From assembly GCA_017305925.1 (NCBI GenBank), contig JAFKJW010000190.1:3071-47942 (forward strand): 44,872 nt of DNA, given 5' to 3'. Shown here in pieces: positions 8,155 through 16,283 of the stretch. Made by a program: the position numbers and the translations under genes. The notes under the pieces were generated by a model that was not told the origin of the DNA, did no database searches, and saw only the letters and a list, made by a program, of their open reading frames with translations. This DNA comes from Hyphomicrobiales bacterium (GTDB lineage: Bacteria > Pseudomonadota > Alphaproteobacteria > Rhizobiales > Rhizobiaceae). Position 1 is the stretch's first letter; each line of letters begins with the position of its first letter.

Positions 8155-9318
8155 TCAAACGGCCTCCCCGAGCGGATCGGTTGCCCGGTAAAGCAGCCCC
8201 GGCCCGACATCCCTGATGTCGCGCTTGCCGCAGAGCGCCATGGTGATGTCGAGCTCCTTGCGGATGATCTCCAGCGCCAGCGTGACGCCCGCCTTGCCCA
8301 TCGCGCCCAGCCCGTAGAGGAAGGGCCGGCCGATATAGGTGCCCTTCGCGCCGAGGCAGAGCGCCTTCAGCACGTCCTGCCCGGAGCGGATGCCGCCGTC
8401 GAAATGCACCTCGATCCGGTCGCCGACCGCCTCCGCGATCTCGGGCAGGACGGAGATGGAGGAAGGCGCGCCGTCGAGCTGGCGTCCGCCGTGGTTGGAG
8501 ACGATGATGGCGTCTGCGCCCGTCTGCGCCGCCATTTTCGCATCCTCGACGTCGAGGATGCCCTTGATGATCAGCTTGCCGCCCCACCGCTCCTTGATCC
8601 ACTCGACGTCCTTCCAGGAAAGCTGGGGATCGAACTGCTCGGCGGTCCAGGACGAGAGCGACGACAGGTCGGTCACGCCTTTGGCGTGGCCGGCGATGTT
8701 GCGGAAGGTGCGCCGCTGGGTGCCGAGCATGCCCATGCACCAGGCCGGCCGCGTCGCCATCTGCCAGATGTGCTTCGGCGTGAATTTCGGCGGCGCGGAG
8801 AGGCCGTTGCGCAGGTCCTTGTGGCGCTGGCCGAGGATTTGCAGGTCGGCCGTCAGCACCAGCGCCGAGCATTTCGCCGCCTTGGCGCGGTCGATGAGGT
8901 TTGCCACGAAGTCGCGGTCCTTCATCACGTAGAGCTGGAACCAGAACGGCTTCGTCGTCGCCGAGGCGACGTCCTCGATCGAGCATATGCTCATGGTGGA
9001 GAGCGTGAAGGGAACGCCGAACGCCTCCGCCGCCTGCGCCGCCAGCATCTCGCCGTCGGCGTGCTGCATGCCGGTGAGCCCGGTCGGCGCGAGCGCCACC
9101 GGCATCGTCACCTTCTGGCCGATCATGGTGCTCTCCAGCGAGCGGTTCGTCATATCGACCAGGATGCGCTGGCGCAGCTTGATCTTGTGGAAATCCGCCT
9201 CGTTGGCGCGGTAGGTGCCCTCTGTCCAGGCGCCGGAATCCGCATAGTCGAAGAACATCTTCGGGACCCGACGCCGGGCGAGCCGCTTGAGGTCGGCGAT
9301 TTCGACGATAGCACTCAT
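8155..9318 (-). CDS. lldD: FMN-dependent L-lactate / 2-hydroxyacid dehydrogenase
   Basis: 387 residues, the usual length for the FMN 2-hydroxyacid dehydrogenase family (L-lactate cytochrome reductase, glycolate oxidase). The catalytic signature SNHGGRQLDG places the active-site His at residue 276 and the substrate-binding Arg at 279. FDYADSGAWTEGTYRANEAD, PVALAPTGLTGMQHADGE and VHFDGGIRSGQDVLKALCLG are FMN-site stretches. The start at 9318 (MSAIVEIADLKRLARRRVP) matches the family N-terminus. It probably oxidises L-lactate or a related acid into the quinone pool; exact substrate unproven. It follows the GntR regulator by 64 bases and lies opposite glcDEF, which handles a similar class of substrates. 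Confidence 0.9.
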   Translation of the reverse strand: MSAIVEIADLKRLARRRVPKMFFDYADSGAWTEGTYRANEADFHKIKLRQRILVDMTNRSLESTMIGQKVTMPVALAPTGLTGMQHADGEMLAAQAAEAFGVPFTLSTMSICSIEDVASATTKPFWFQLYVMKDRDFVANLIDRAKAAKCSALVLTADLQILGQRHKDLRNGLSAPPKFTPKHIWQMATRPAWCMGMLGTQRRTFRNIAGHAKGVTDLSSLSSWTAEQFDPQLSWKDVEWIKERWGGKLIIKGILDVEDAKMAAQTGADAIIVSNHGGRQLDGAPSSISVLPEIAEAVGDRIEVHFDGGIRSGQDVLKALCLGAKGTYIGRPFLYGLGAMGKAGVTLALEIIRKELDITMALCGKRDIRDVGPGLLYRATDPLGEAV

Positions 9319-9382
9319 GATTTTTCCTCGGAACGAAAAGAGGCGGCATGGATGCCGCCGGATTGCGCGAAGCCGCACTGCA

Positions 9383-10219
9383 TCAGCCGCGGCCCTCCGC
9401 CGCCCGCGCACGGCCCTTCGGCGCGGCGCGCTGGCTGAGGCGCAGGCGCGACACGCGCTGCCAGTCGCCGGTGCGCGCCGCCTCGATCGTGGCGCGCTCG
9501 ACATAGCTGATATGGTCCATGGCGGCCGCGCGCGCCTTGGCGGCGTCGCCCGCCGTCACGGCCTCGTGGATGCGCAGGTGCTGGAACAGCAGCTCCTCGC
9601 GCGCGCCGGGCAGGTTGAAGATCATCAGGCGGTTGAGGAAGACGCCGTCCGCCAGCAACCGGTAGCAGGCGCGCAGCGTGTGCAGCAGGATGATGTTGTG
9701 CGCGCATTCCCCGACGGCATTGTGGAACTCGACGTCGATGGCGGCCTCTTCCTCGAAGTCGCCGCGCTGGTAGGCGTCCTTCATCCGCCGGACGATGCCG
9801 CCGAGCATGGCGCGGTCCTCGGCCGTCGCCCGCCGCGCGGCGTATTCCGCCGCGATTCCCTCCACCTCGCGGCGATATTCCAGATAGTCGGCGGACGCCT
9901 TGGGGTGCGTCGCGATCAGGTCCATGACCGGCTTCGAGAACACCTGCCCTATCACGTCGGCGACGTAGGTGCCGCCGCCGTGGCGGGTCGTGATCAGTCC
10001 GCGCGACTCCAGATTCTTCAGCGCCTCGCGCAGGATCGGCCGCGACACGTCGAACTGGCGCGACAGCTCGCGCTCGCCGGGCAGCCGGTCGCCGACGCGC
10101 AGCACGCCTTCGAGGATGAGGCTCTCGATCTGCTGCGCGGCCTCGTCGGCGGCGCGCGCATGGTCGATCGGGGTGAAGATCTCGGTCAAGGCCCGTGTCC
10201 GCCGTTGTTCGGCTTGCAT
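9383..10219 (-). CDS. GntR/FadR-family transcriptional regulator (FCD domain)
   Basis: 278 residues. The winged HTH is near residues 27-85 (GDRLPGERELSRQFDVSRPI, LREALKNLESRGLITTRHGG) and the all-helical FCD effector domain follows (EYRREVEGIAAEYAARRATA, DVEFHNAVGECAHN). The FCD metal/ligand residues are plausible in the D-x3-H pattern of DVEFH. LldR, GlcC and PdhR belong to this subfamily, and the location between lldD and glcDEF strongly suggests a lactate/glycolate-type effector. The ATG at 10219 (MQAEQRRTRAL) is chosen over 10282, which would run through the palindrome at 10257. It is probably autoregulated and controls the divergent glc operon; inference from position. Confidence 0.9.
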   Translation of the reverse strand: MQAEQRRTRALTEIFTPIDHARAADEAAQQIESLILEGVLRVGDRLPGERELSRQFDVSRPILREALKNLESRGLITTRHGGGTYVADVIGQVFSKPVMDLIATHPKASADYLEYRREVEGIAAEYAARRATAEDRAMLGGIVRRMKDAYQRGDFEEEAAIDVEFHNAVGECAHNIILLHTLRACYRLLADGVFLNRLMIFNLPGAREELLFQHLRIHEAVTAGDAAKARAAAMDHISYVERATIEAARTGDWQRVSRLRLSQRAAPKGRARAAEGRG

Positions 10220-10256
10220 AGGCCGCCTGCTGGCAGTGGTCAATATTTTTGTCCAG

Positions 10257-10283
10257 AATGGCAGCGGATATTCCGCTGCCATT
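10257..10283. promoter_or_regulatory. Perfect 27-bp palindrome, candidate GntR-family operator
   Basis: AATGGCAGCGGA-tat-TCCGCTGCCATT: two 12-base arms in exact inverted repeat around 3 bases. It lies 37 bases upstream of the gntR start and 92 bases before glcD, in the only shared promoter region of the locus. It lacks a T-run, so it is not a terminator. It does not match the TGGTnnnACCA sites of FadR-type regulators, so the binding protein is an inference. The 3' end overlaps a TTGACG at 10282, a possible -35 for glcD. Confidence 0.6.
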
Positions 10284-10375
10284 GACGTATCGGTGGGTTT
10301 GACGGAAATCTCCTATTGCGATTGCCTGCGGCAGCTTTCACTGGTAAATCGACATGACCACTTTTGGGAGGCGTC

Positions 10376-11872
10376 ATGTCGCGATTGAAAATGCCGGCGC
10401 CGGAGGCGGCGACGCTCGCGCGCCGCGCCGAGATCGTCGCCGACATGCGTACGATCGTGCCGGGCGAAGGCGTCGTCGACACCGTCAACGGCATGCGCGT
10501 CTTCGAGAGCGACGGCCTGACGGCCTATCGCCAGCTTCCGCTTGTGGTCGTGCTGCCCGAGACCGTGGCGCAGGTCGCGCGCATCCTGAAATACTGCAAC
10601 GAGCGCGGCATCCGCGTGGTGCCGCGCGGTTCGGGAACGTCGCTGTCGGGCGGCGCGCTGCCGCTGGAGGACGCCGTGCTTCTGGTGATGAGCCGGTTCA
10701 ACCGCATCCTCGACATCGACTATGCGAACCGCGTGGTCGTGGCGCAGCCCGGCGTCACCAATCTTGGCATCACGACCGCGGTGGAGCAGGAAGGCTTTTA
10801 TTATGCGCCCGATCCCTCCTCGCAGATCGCCTGTTCGATCGGCGGCAACGTCGCGGAGAATTCTGGCGGCGTGCACTGCCTGAAATACGGCCTGACCGCC
10901 AACAACGTGCTCGGCATCGAGATGGTGCTGATGAGCGGCGAGGTGGTGCGGCTGGGCGGCAGGCACCTGGACGCGGAAGGCTACGACCTGCTCGGCCTGA
11001 TGACGGGCTCCGAGGGGCTGCTCGGCGTCGTCACCGAAGTGACCGTGCGCATCCTGAAGAAGCCTGAGACGGCGCGGGCGCTGCTGATCGGCTTTCCGAC
11101 CAATGAGCAGGGCGGCCAGTGCGTGGCCGACATCATCGGCGCCGGCATCGTCCCGGGCGGCATGGAGATGATGGACGCCCCGGCGATCCGGGCGGCGGAG
11201 GATTTTCTCCATGCCGGCTATCCGCTCGACTGCGAGGCGCTGCTGATCGTCGAGCTGGACGGGCCGCAGACCGAGGTCGATCATCTGATCGGCGCGGTCG
11301 AGGCGATCGCGAAGAAGAACGGCTCGACGCTCTGCCGCATCTCGACATCCGAAGAGGAGCGGCTGGCCTTCTGGGCGGGCCGCAAGGCCGCTTTCCCGGC
11401 GGTCGGGCGCCTCTCGCCGGACTATTACTGCATGGACGGCACCATTCCCCGCAAGCAACTGCCGCGCGTGCTGGCCGGCATGCGGCGCCTCTCGGAAGAA
11501 TACGGCTTGCGGGTCGCCAACGTCTTCCATGCCGGCGACGGCAACCTGCACCCGCTGATCCTCTACGATGCGAACGTGCCGGGAGAATTGCAGAAGGCCG
11601 AGGATTTCGGCGCGGACATATTGCGGCTCTGCGTCGAGGTGGGCGGCGTGCTGACCGGCGAGCACGGCGTCGGCGTGGAGAAGCGCGACCTCATGCCGGA
11701 AATGTTCAACGAGACGGATCTCGACCAGCAGATGCGGGTCAAATGCGCCTTCGACCCCAACCACCTGCTCAACCCCGGAAAGGTCTTCCCGCAACTGCGG
11801 CGCTGCGCCGAACTGGGCCGCATGCACGTGCATCGCGGCCAGACGGCGTTTCCGGACATTCCGAGGTTTTGA
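10376..11872 (+). CDS. glcD: Glycolate oxidase FAD-linked subunit GlcD
   Basis: 498 residues. GlcD is the flavin subunit of glycolate oxidase, which oxidises glycolate (and D-lactate) to glyoxylate together with GlcE and GlcF. The PCMH FAD-binding domain shows VPRGSGTSLSGGALP near residue 83 and PDPSSQIACSIGGNVAENSG near 144. The C-terminal oxidase cap shows NVFHAGDGNLHPLILYD and GVLTGEHGVGVEKRDL. The start at 10376 is fixed by gggagg 5 bases upstream; a TTG at 10364 is in frame but less likely. glcE follows after 28 bases. The length and all motifs are normal. Confidence 0.95.
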   Translation: MSRLKMPAPEAATLARRAEIVADMRTIVPGEGVVDTVNGMRVFESDGLTAYRQLPLVVVLPETVAQVARILKYCNERGIRVVPRGSGTSLSGGALPLEDAVLLVMSRFNRILDIDYANRVVVAQPGVTNLGITTAVEQEGFYYAPDPSSQIACSIGGNVAENSGGVHCLKYGLTANNVLGIEMVLMSGEVVRLGGRHLDAEGYDLLGLMTGSEGLLGVVTEVTVRILKKPETARALLIGFPTNEQGGQCVADIIGAGIVPGGMEMMDAPAIRAAEDFLHAGYPLDCEALLIVELDGPQTEVDHLIGAVEAIAKKNGSTLCRISTSEEERLAFWAGRKAAFPAVGRLSPDYYCMDGTIPRKQLPRVLAGMRRLSEEYGLRVANVFHAGDGNLHPLILYDANVPGELQKAEDFGADILRLCVEVGGVLTGEHGVGVEKRDLMPEMFNETDLDQQMRVKCAFDPNHLLNPGKVFPQLRRCAELGRMHVHRGQTAFPDIPRF

Positions 11873-11900
11873 CGGCGATGATTGGCGCTCCGTTGCACTC

Positions 11901-13106
11901 ATGACCACCTTCGCTCCGACCACAGCCGCCGAAGTGCTCGACGCCGTCGCCTGGGCTGCTGCCGAGGAGGCGCCGCTGGAGGTCGTCGGCCACGGCACGA
12001 AGCGCGGCATCGGACGCCCCGTTCAGGCCGGGCACACGCTCGATCTGTCGGGGCTCTCCGGCGTGACGCTCTACGAGCCGGAGGAGCTGGTGCTGTCGGC
12101 GCGCGCCGGCACGCCCGTCGCCGAGATCGCGGCGCTGCTGGCGGAGAACGGCCAGGAATTCGCCTTCGAGCCGATGGATTACGGCCCGCTGCTCGGCGGT
12201 GCGGCGGGCCGCGGCACGGTCGGCGGGATGCTGGCTGCCAACCTTTCCGGCCCGCGCCGGCTGAAGGCAGGGGCGGCGCGCGACCATGTGCTGGGCATAT
12301 ACGCCGTCTCGGGCCGCGGCGAGGCGTTCAAGTCGGGCGGGCGCGTCGTCAAGAACGTGACGGGATATGACCTTTCCAAGGGGCTTGCCGGCTCGTGGGG
12401 CACTCTGGCCGTGGTGACGGACGTTACCTTCAAGGTCTTGCCGGCGGCCGAGACGGAAATGACGCTTGTCGTGCATGGCCTCGACGACGACAGGATGGCG
12501 GCCGCGCTCGCTGTCGCCATGGGGTCGAGCTGCGAGGTGTCCGGTGCGGCGCACCTGCCGATGGGGATCGCCGAGCGTGTCGCCGGCGGCGCGCTGGGGG
12601 AAGGTTCCACGACGCTGCTCCGGATCGAGGGTTTCGGCCCCTCCGTGGCCTATCGCGTCGGCAGGCTGAGGGACCTGCTCGAAGGCGTGCCGGCGATCGA
12701 TGCGATCGAGGCGGAAACGTCGAAGACCGTGTGGCGCGAAATCCGCGACTGCGCGCCCTTCGCCGACGGCACGGCGCGGCCGGTCTGGCGCGTCTCGGTC
12801 GCCCCGTCCGAAGGCTGGAAGCTGGCGCTGGCGCTGCGCATGGAGGCGCCGGCCTCCGCCTTCTTCGATTGGCAGGGCGGCCTCGTCTGGCTGCGCATGG
12901 AGGAAGACGATCCACAGGCCGAGCTGGTACGCAGTCTCGTGGCGAAATGCGGAGGCGGTCATGCGACGCTGGTGCGCGCGGCCGCCGCGTGGTGCACGTC
13001 CGTGCCGGTTTTCGAACCGCAGCCGCCGGCGCTTGCGGCCCTGTCGCTCAGGCTGAAGGACGAGTTCGACCCGAAGGGAATCCTCAATCCGGGCCGGATG
13101 GGTTAG
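11901..13106 (+). CDS. glcE: Glycolate oxidase FAD-binding subunit GlcE
   Basis: 401 residues, the short FAD-binding partner of GlcD. The PCMH fold is seen from residue 1 to about 180 (PLEVVGHGTKRGIGRP, GTVGGMLAANLSGPRRLKAG, KSGGRVVKNVTGYDLSKGLA), which are classic GlcE stretches. The C-terminus ends in LKDEFDPKGILNPGRM as in the family. No strong ribosome site is seen before ATG 11901; coupling to glcD is likely. In most genomes glcF follows directly; here a two-gene toxin-antitoxin pair begins 29 bases after the stop. Confidence 0.93.
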   Translation: MTTFAPTTAAEVLDAVAWAAAEEAPLEVVGHGTKRGIGRPVQAGHTLDLSGLSGVTLYEPEELVLSARAGTPVAEIAALLAENGQEFAFEPMDYGPLLGGAAGRGTVGGMLAANLSGPRRLKAGAARDHVLGIYAVSGRGEAFKSGGRVVKNVTGYDLSKGLAGSWGTLAVVTDVTFKVLPAAETEMTLVVHGLDDDRMAAALAVAMGSSCEVSGAAHLPMGIAERVAGGALGEGSTTLLRIEGFGPSVAYRVGRLRDLLEGVPAIDAIEAETSKTVWREIRDCAPFADGTARPVWRVSVAPSEGWKLALALRMEAPASAFFDWQGGLVWLRMEEDDPQAELVRSLVAKCGGGHATLVRAAAAWCTSVPVFEPQPPALAALSLRLKDEFDPKGILNPGRMG

Positions 13107-13135
13107 GATTGGACGATCTTGTGGAGCGTGAAGCG

Positions 13136-13366
13136 ATGCAGAAGACAGCCATGACCGAAGCGGAGCTTTTCGAGTCGAGGCCGGAGATATTGAGCGGCTC
13201 GCTGGTATTTCGGGGGACACGCGTGTCGGTGGAAGCCTTTTTCGAGAACCTCGCCGCCGGCTTGTCTCTCGATGACCTGCTGCGCAATTATCCTGGAGTG
13301 GGCCGCGAACGGGCCGAGGCGGCGATACTGTTGGCCGCCCGGAAATTCGGCAAAGCAGCGGCGTGA
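13136..13366 (+). CDS. DUF433 family antitoxin
   Basis: 76 residues with the DUF433 pattern: SRPEILSGSLVFRGTRVSVE near residues 14-33, then LAAGLSLDDLLRNYPGVGRE, and a helix-turn-helix-like end. DUF433 proteins pair with DUF5615 PIN-like toxins. The ATG at 13136 is chosen because the family begins shortly before the conserved motif; gtggagcg upstream is a modest ribosome site. The stop TGA overlaps the GTG start of the next gene by 4 bases, typical of coupled antitoxin-toxin pairs. Its position between glcE and glcF means it is transcribed with the glycolate oxidase genes. Confidence 0.85.
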   Translation: MQKTAMTEAELFESRPEILSGSLVFRGTRVSVEAFFENLAAGLSLDDLLRNYPGVGRERAEAAILLAARKFGKAAA

Positions 13367-13743
13367 TCCGGGCGATACTCGACGAAGTGGTTCCGGGCGA
13401 CATCGCGACGCTGCTTGCCGGAGACGTATTGGTCGAACCGTTTCCGGATGACTGGCGTAGCCTTTCGGACGGGGCTGTCCTCAGGGCGGCGAACGTAATG
13501 GGTTATGATTGGCTGATCACCTGCGACAAGAACATGCCATTCCAGCAGAATCTCGCGGGATCTGCGGTCTGTGTCCTCATTCTGCCGACGCCGCGCCTGC
13601 CGGAAATCGGGCGAATTCGCCAATCTCTTCATAAGGTGCTGAGAAAGCCGGTTCCCGGGCACTTCATACTGCTGGACATGGACGGCAGGCGCGCGGGCGA
13701 TCCTTCGCCGCATTTTGAAAGCCGAGGACGATCCAAGCGATAA
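13363..13743 (+). CDS. DUF5615 PIN-like toxin
   Basis: 126 residues from a GTG start inside the antitoxin stop. The PIN-like acidic residues are visible: ILDEVVP (Asp7, Glu8) and LITCDKNMPF (Asp55), with DGAVLRAANVMGYDWL between them. This is the DUF5615 / Mut7-C-like arrangement, expected to be an RNase toxin neutralised by the DUF433 protein. The C-terminus after about residue 105 is polar and less conserved. The stop TAA shares its last base with the ATG of glcF (taatg), so glcF translation may depend on this gene. The ribonuclease role is family inference. Confidence 0.8.
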   Translation: MIRAILDEVVPGDIATLLAGDVLVEPFPDDWRSLSDGAVLRAANVMGYDWLITCDKNMPFQQNLAGSAVCVLILPTPRLPEIGRIRQSLHKVLRKPVPGHFILLDMDGRRAGDPSPHFESRGRSKR

Positions 13744-15074
13744 TGCAAACCACCTTCTCCCCCGCCCAGCTCGCCGATCCACACATTGCGGAATCCGAAA
13801 AGATCCTGCGCAAATGCGTGCATTGCGGCTTCTGCACCGCGACCTGCCCGACCTATGTCACCCTCGGCAACGAACTGGATTCGCCGCGCGGACGAATCTA
13901 CCTGATCAAGGACATGCTGGAGAACGGCCGGCCGGCCGATGCCGAGATCGTCACCCATATCGACCGCTGCCTTTCCTGCCTCGCCTGCATGACCACCTGC
14001 CCGTCCGGTGTGAACTACATGCATCTGGTGGATCACGCGCGGGCACATATCGAGAAGACCTGGCGGCGGCCGCTGGCGGACCGGCTCATGCGCGGCCTGC
14101 TCGCTGCCGTGCTGCCCTATCCCGGCCGCTTCCGCCTGGCGCTGAAACTCGCCGCCTTCGGCCGGCCCTTCGAGAGGGCGTTCGCGTCCGTGCCCGCGCT
14201 GAAGCCGCTTGCAGCCATGCTGCGGCTGGCGCCGCTGAGTGTGCCGGCCGCCTCGGCGCAGGACCGGCCGGGCGCCTATCCCGCCAAGGGCGCGCGGCGC
14301 GGCCGTGTCGCCATCCTGTCGGGCTGCGCGCAGCCGGTGCTCGACCCCGGCATCAACGAGGCGACGACAGCGCTGCTGACGCGGCTCGGCATCGAGGTCG
14401 TGGTGCCGGAACGGCAGGGCTGCTGCGGCGCGCTCACACACCATATGGGTCGCGAGGACAGCGCGCTCGATTTCGCCCGGAAGAATGTCGATGCCTGGAC
14501 GCGCGAGATGCGCAACGGGCTCGACGCCATCATCATCACCACCTCCGGCTGCGGCACCACGATCAAGGACTACGGCTTCATGCTGCGCCTCGATCCGGCC
14601 TATGCGGAGAAGGCGGCGCGCATTTCGGCGCTAGCCAAGGACGTCACCGAATATCTGGCGACCCTCGACCTGCCGGAGCCGTCCGTCAGGCCGGGCCTTG
14701 CGGTCGCCTATCATTCCGCCTGCTCCATGCAGCACGGCCAGAAGATCGTCCGCCAGCCCAAGGACCTGCTGGCGAAGGCCGGCTTCGTGGTGCGCGAGCC
14801 GCGCGAGGGGCATCTCTGCTGCGGCTCGGCCGGCACCTACAATATCCTTCAGCCCGAGATTTCGGCGAAGCTGCGCGATCGCAAGGCGAAGAACATCGCG
14901 GCGACCGGCGCCGATATCGTTGCGGCGGGCAATATCGGCTGCATCGCCCAGATCGCCGACCGCGCCGGCATGCCGATCGTCCATACGGTGAAGCTGCTCG
15001 ACTGGGCCTATGGTGGTGAACGGCCCGCAGCACTCGGCGGCACGGCGGCCAACGGCCTGACGCGCAATTCCTGA
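13743..15074 (+). CDS. glcF: Glycolate oxidase iron-sulfur subunit GlcF
   Basis: 443 residues. Two 4Fe-4S ferredoxin motifs lie at Cys25-x2-Cys28-x2-Cys31-x3-Cys35 and Cys76-x2-Cys79-x2-Cys82-x3-Cys86. Two CCG domains follow (GIEVVVPERQGCCGALTHHM, then HSACSMQHGQ with REGHLCCGSAGTYN). GlcF passes electrons from the GlcD flavin towards the quinone pool. The start ATG at 13743 overlaps the toxin stop by one base (taatg), so no independent ribosome site is needed. No frameshift or loss of cysteines is seen, so the complex should still be functional despite the inserted pair upstream. Confidence 0.95.
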   Translation: MQTTFSPAQLADPHIAESEKILRKCVHCGFCTATCPTYVTLGNELDSPRGRIYLIKDMLENGRPADAEIVTHIDRCLSCLACMTTCPSGVNYMHLVDHARAHIEKTWRRPLADRLMRGLLAAVLPYPGRFRLALKLAAFGRPFERAFASVPALKPLAAMLRLAPLSVPAASAQDRPGAYPAKGARRGRVAILSGCAQPVLDPGINEATTALLTRLGIEVVVPERQGCCGALTHHMGREDSALDFARKNVDAWTREMRNGLDAIIITTSGCGTTIKDYGFMLRLDPAYAEKAARISALAKDVTEYLATLDLPEPSVRPGLAVAYHSACSMQHGQKIVRQPKDLLAKAGFVVREPREGHLCCGSAGTYNILQPEISAKLRDRKAKNIAATGADIVAAGNIGCIAQIADRAGMPIVHTVKLLDWAYGGERPAALGGTAANGLTRNS

Positions 15075-15081
15075 GACGCCG

Positions 15082-15984
15082 CTACGTCGTTCGCTCCGCC
15101 TCTGTTGCGGTGCGTTGCCGGCCAAGCTGCAGCATTGCGATGCTGGCGAGGACCAGAACGATGGCGGCGGTTTCCAGGATTCCGACTTTCTCGCCAGCGG
15201 CCCAGCCGATCAGCAGCGCGACATTGGGCGTGATATAGGTCGCGCCGGAGGCCGCCACCGCGCCGAGTTCTTGCAGCAGGTAATAATAGATCAGGAACGC
15301 CATGCCGGTTCCCAGGACGCCGAGCCCCACGGCGACGCCGGCAGCGGCGTGCCAGTCTTGGAGAATGCTCGCCATTCCCGTTCTGTCGGTGAGTGCCAGA
15401 AGCACCAGCAGAGCAAGACCCGTTTGCCAGGTGGCGAGCGCCAGGGGTGGCAGATTGAACGGCGACAGGAAGCGGCGAACATACACATAGGAAACGCCGA
15501 GAATGGTTGTCGCCGACAGCATCCAGAAAACCCCGATGATGTCGACGGTTCTGTCAGACCCTTCCCATGGGCGGGCGATCAGAACGATGCCGGCAAAGCC
15601 CACCGTCACACCGCCCAGCATCAGGGCGTTGGGCTTTTCCGTGCGGAGAAACAGAAGTGTGGCGATCGTGGTGAAAAGCGCGATCGACCCGCCGAGAACA
15701 CCGGCGATGCCGGAAGGAAGCCGCGCCGTGCCTTCGGCGATCGCGAGATAATAGAAGGCGGTCGCCAGCACCGCCATGACGAGAAAATGCGGCAGATGGC
15801 GCATCTGGTCCCGATGGATCACGCCCTTTCGCCAGGCCACGAAGGCCAGCGGCAGGAAGCCGAAGAACACACGCAGAAGAGTGATCTGCGCGGGCGTGAT
15901 CAGTTCTGCCGCCCATTTCATGTAGATGAAGTTCGATCCCCAGAAGAGGCCAAGCAACGCGAATGCCAGATAGGTCGACCGCAC
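15082..15984 (-). CDS. EamA/DMT-family transporter
   Basis: 300 residues from GTG 15984, which has agggcgg about 6 bases upstream and begins VRSTYLAFALLGLFWGSNFI, right at the first helix. A longer frame reaches ATG 16095 and adds 37 polar residues without a ribosome site. About ten hydrophobic segments are visible, in two EamA repeats (GSNFIYMKWAAELITPAQIT; LSATTILGVSYVYVRRFL; TYITPNVALLIGWAAGEKVG). The family exports metabolites or amino acids; the substrate is unknown. The gene is convergent with glcF (7-base gap). Confidence 0.88.
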   Translation of the reverse strand: MRSTYLAFALLGLFWGSNFIYMKWAAELITPAQITLLRVFFGFLPLAFVAWRKGVIHRDQMRHLPHFLVMAVLATAFYYLAIAEGTARLPSGIAGVLGGSIALFTTIATLLFLRTEKPNALMLGGVTVGFAGIVLIARPWEGSDRTVDIIGVFWMLSATTILGVSYVYVRRFLSPFNLPPLALATWQTGLALLVLLALTDRTGMASILQDWHAAAGVAVGLGVLGTGMAFLIYYYLLQELGAVAASGATYITPNVALLIGWAAGEKVGILETAAIVLVLASIAMLQLGRQRTATEAERTT

Positions 15985-16136
15985 GAAATCCGCCCTGACT
16001 TGGGGAAAACTGTCACAGAAGGGCGCGGCTTCCCGATGCGGAACCGGCCCATTTGCGGCGTAGCGCTGCGCGGGGACGATATCGTCCGTCGCCATGCTTT
16101 TGTGGATCGGAACGACAGGACGGGTGTATATTTGCG

Positions 16137-16200
16137 ACGAACGACCGTGACCCCTACGCGGGTTATTTTCGCGATCCCGATGGGCACTCCGTCATAAACG
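16137..16200 (+). pseudogene. Trace of a glyoxalase/VOC-family gene (C-terminal motif only)
   Basis: In one forward frame from 16140 the sequence reads NDRDPYAGYFRDPDGHSVIN. YAGYFRDPDGH is a typical end of vicinal-oxygen-chelate (glyoxalase/bleomycin-resistance) proteins. Upstream of it there is no VOC-like sequence, and downstream the frame runs into the ldt terminator, so at most the last 20 codons of such a gene remain. It lies between the EamA gene and an L,D-transpeptidase terminator. A chance match is possible. Confidence 0.35.
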
Positions 16201-16233
16201 AAAAAGGCGGCTGCGGTTGCCCGCGCCGCCTTT
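16201..16233 (-). terminator. Rho-independent terminator of the L,D-transpeptidase gene
   Basis: AAAGGCGGC and GCCGCCTTT form a perfect 9-bp stem around 13 bases, followed on the minus strand by a run of five T. It begins about 50 bases beyond the stop of the transpeptidase gene. Confidence 0.85.
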
Positions 16234-16283
16234 CCGTCGGCGGGCCGCATCCCCCTGCGGCCTGCCGTTTCCCCCGCAGGAAA

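Noticed and set aside
10342..10360. TGGT...ACCA as a FadR-type operator before glcD
   Set aside because: The half-sites are 11 bases apart and not 3, so it does not match the known site.
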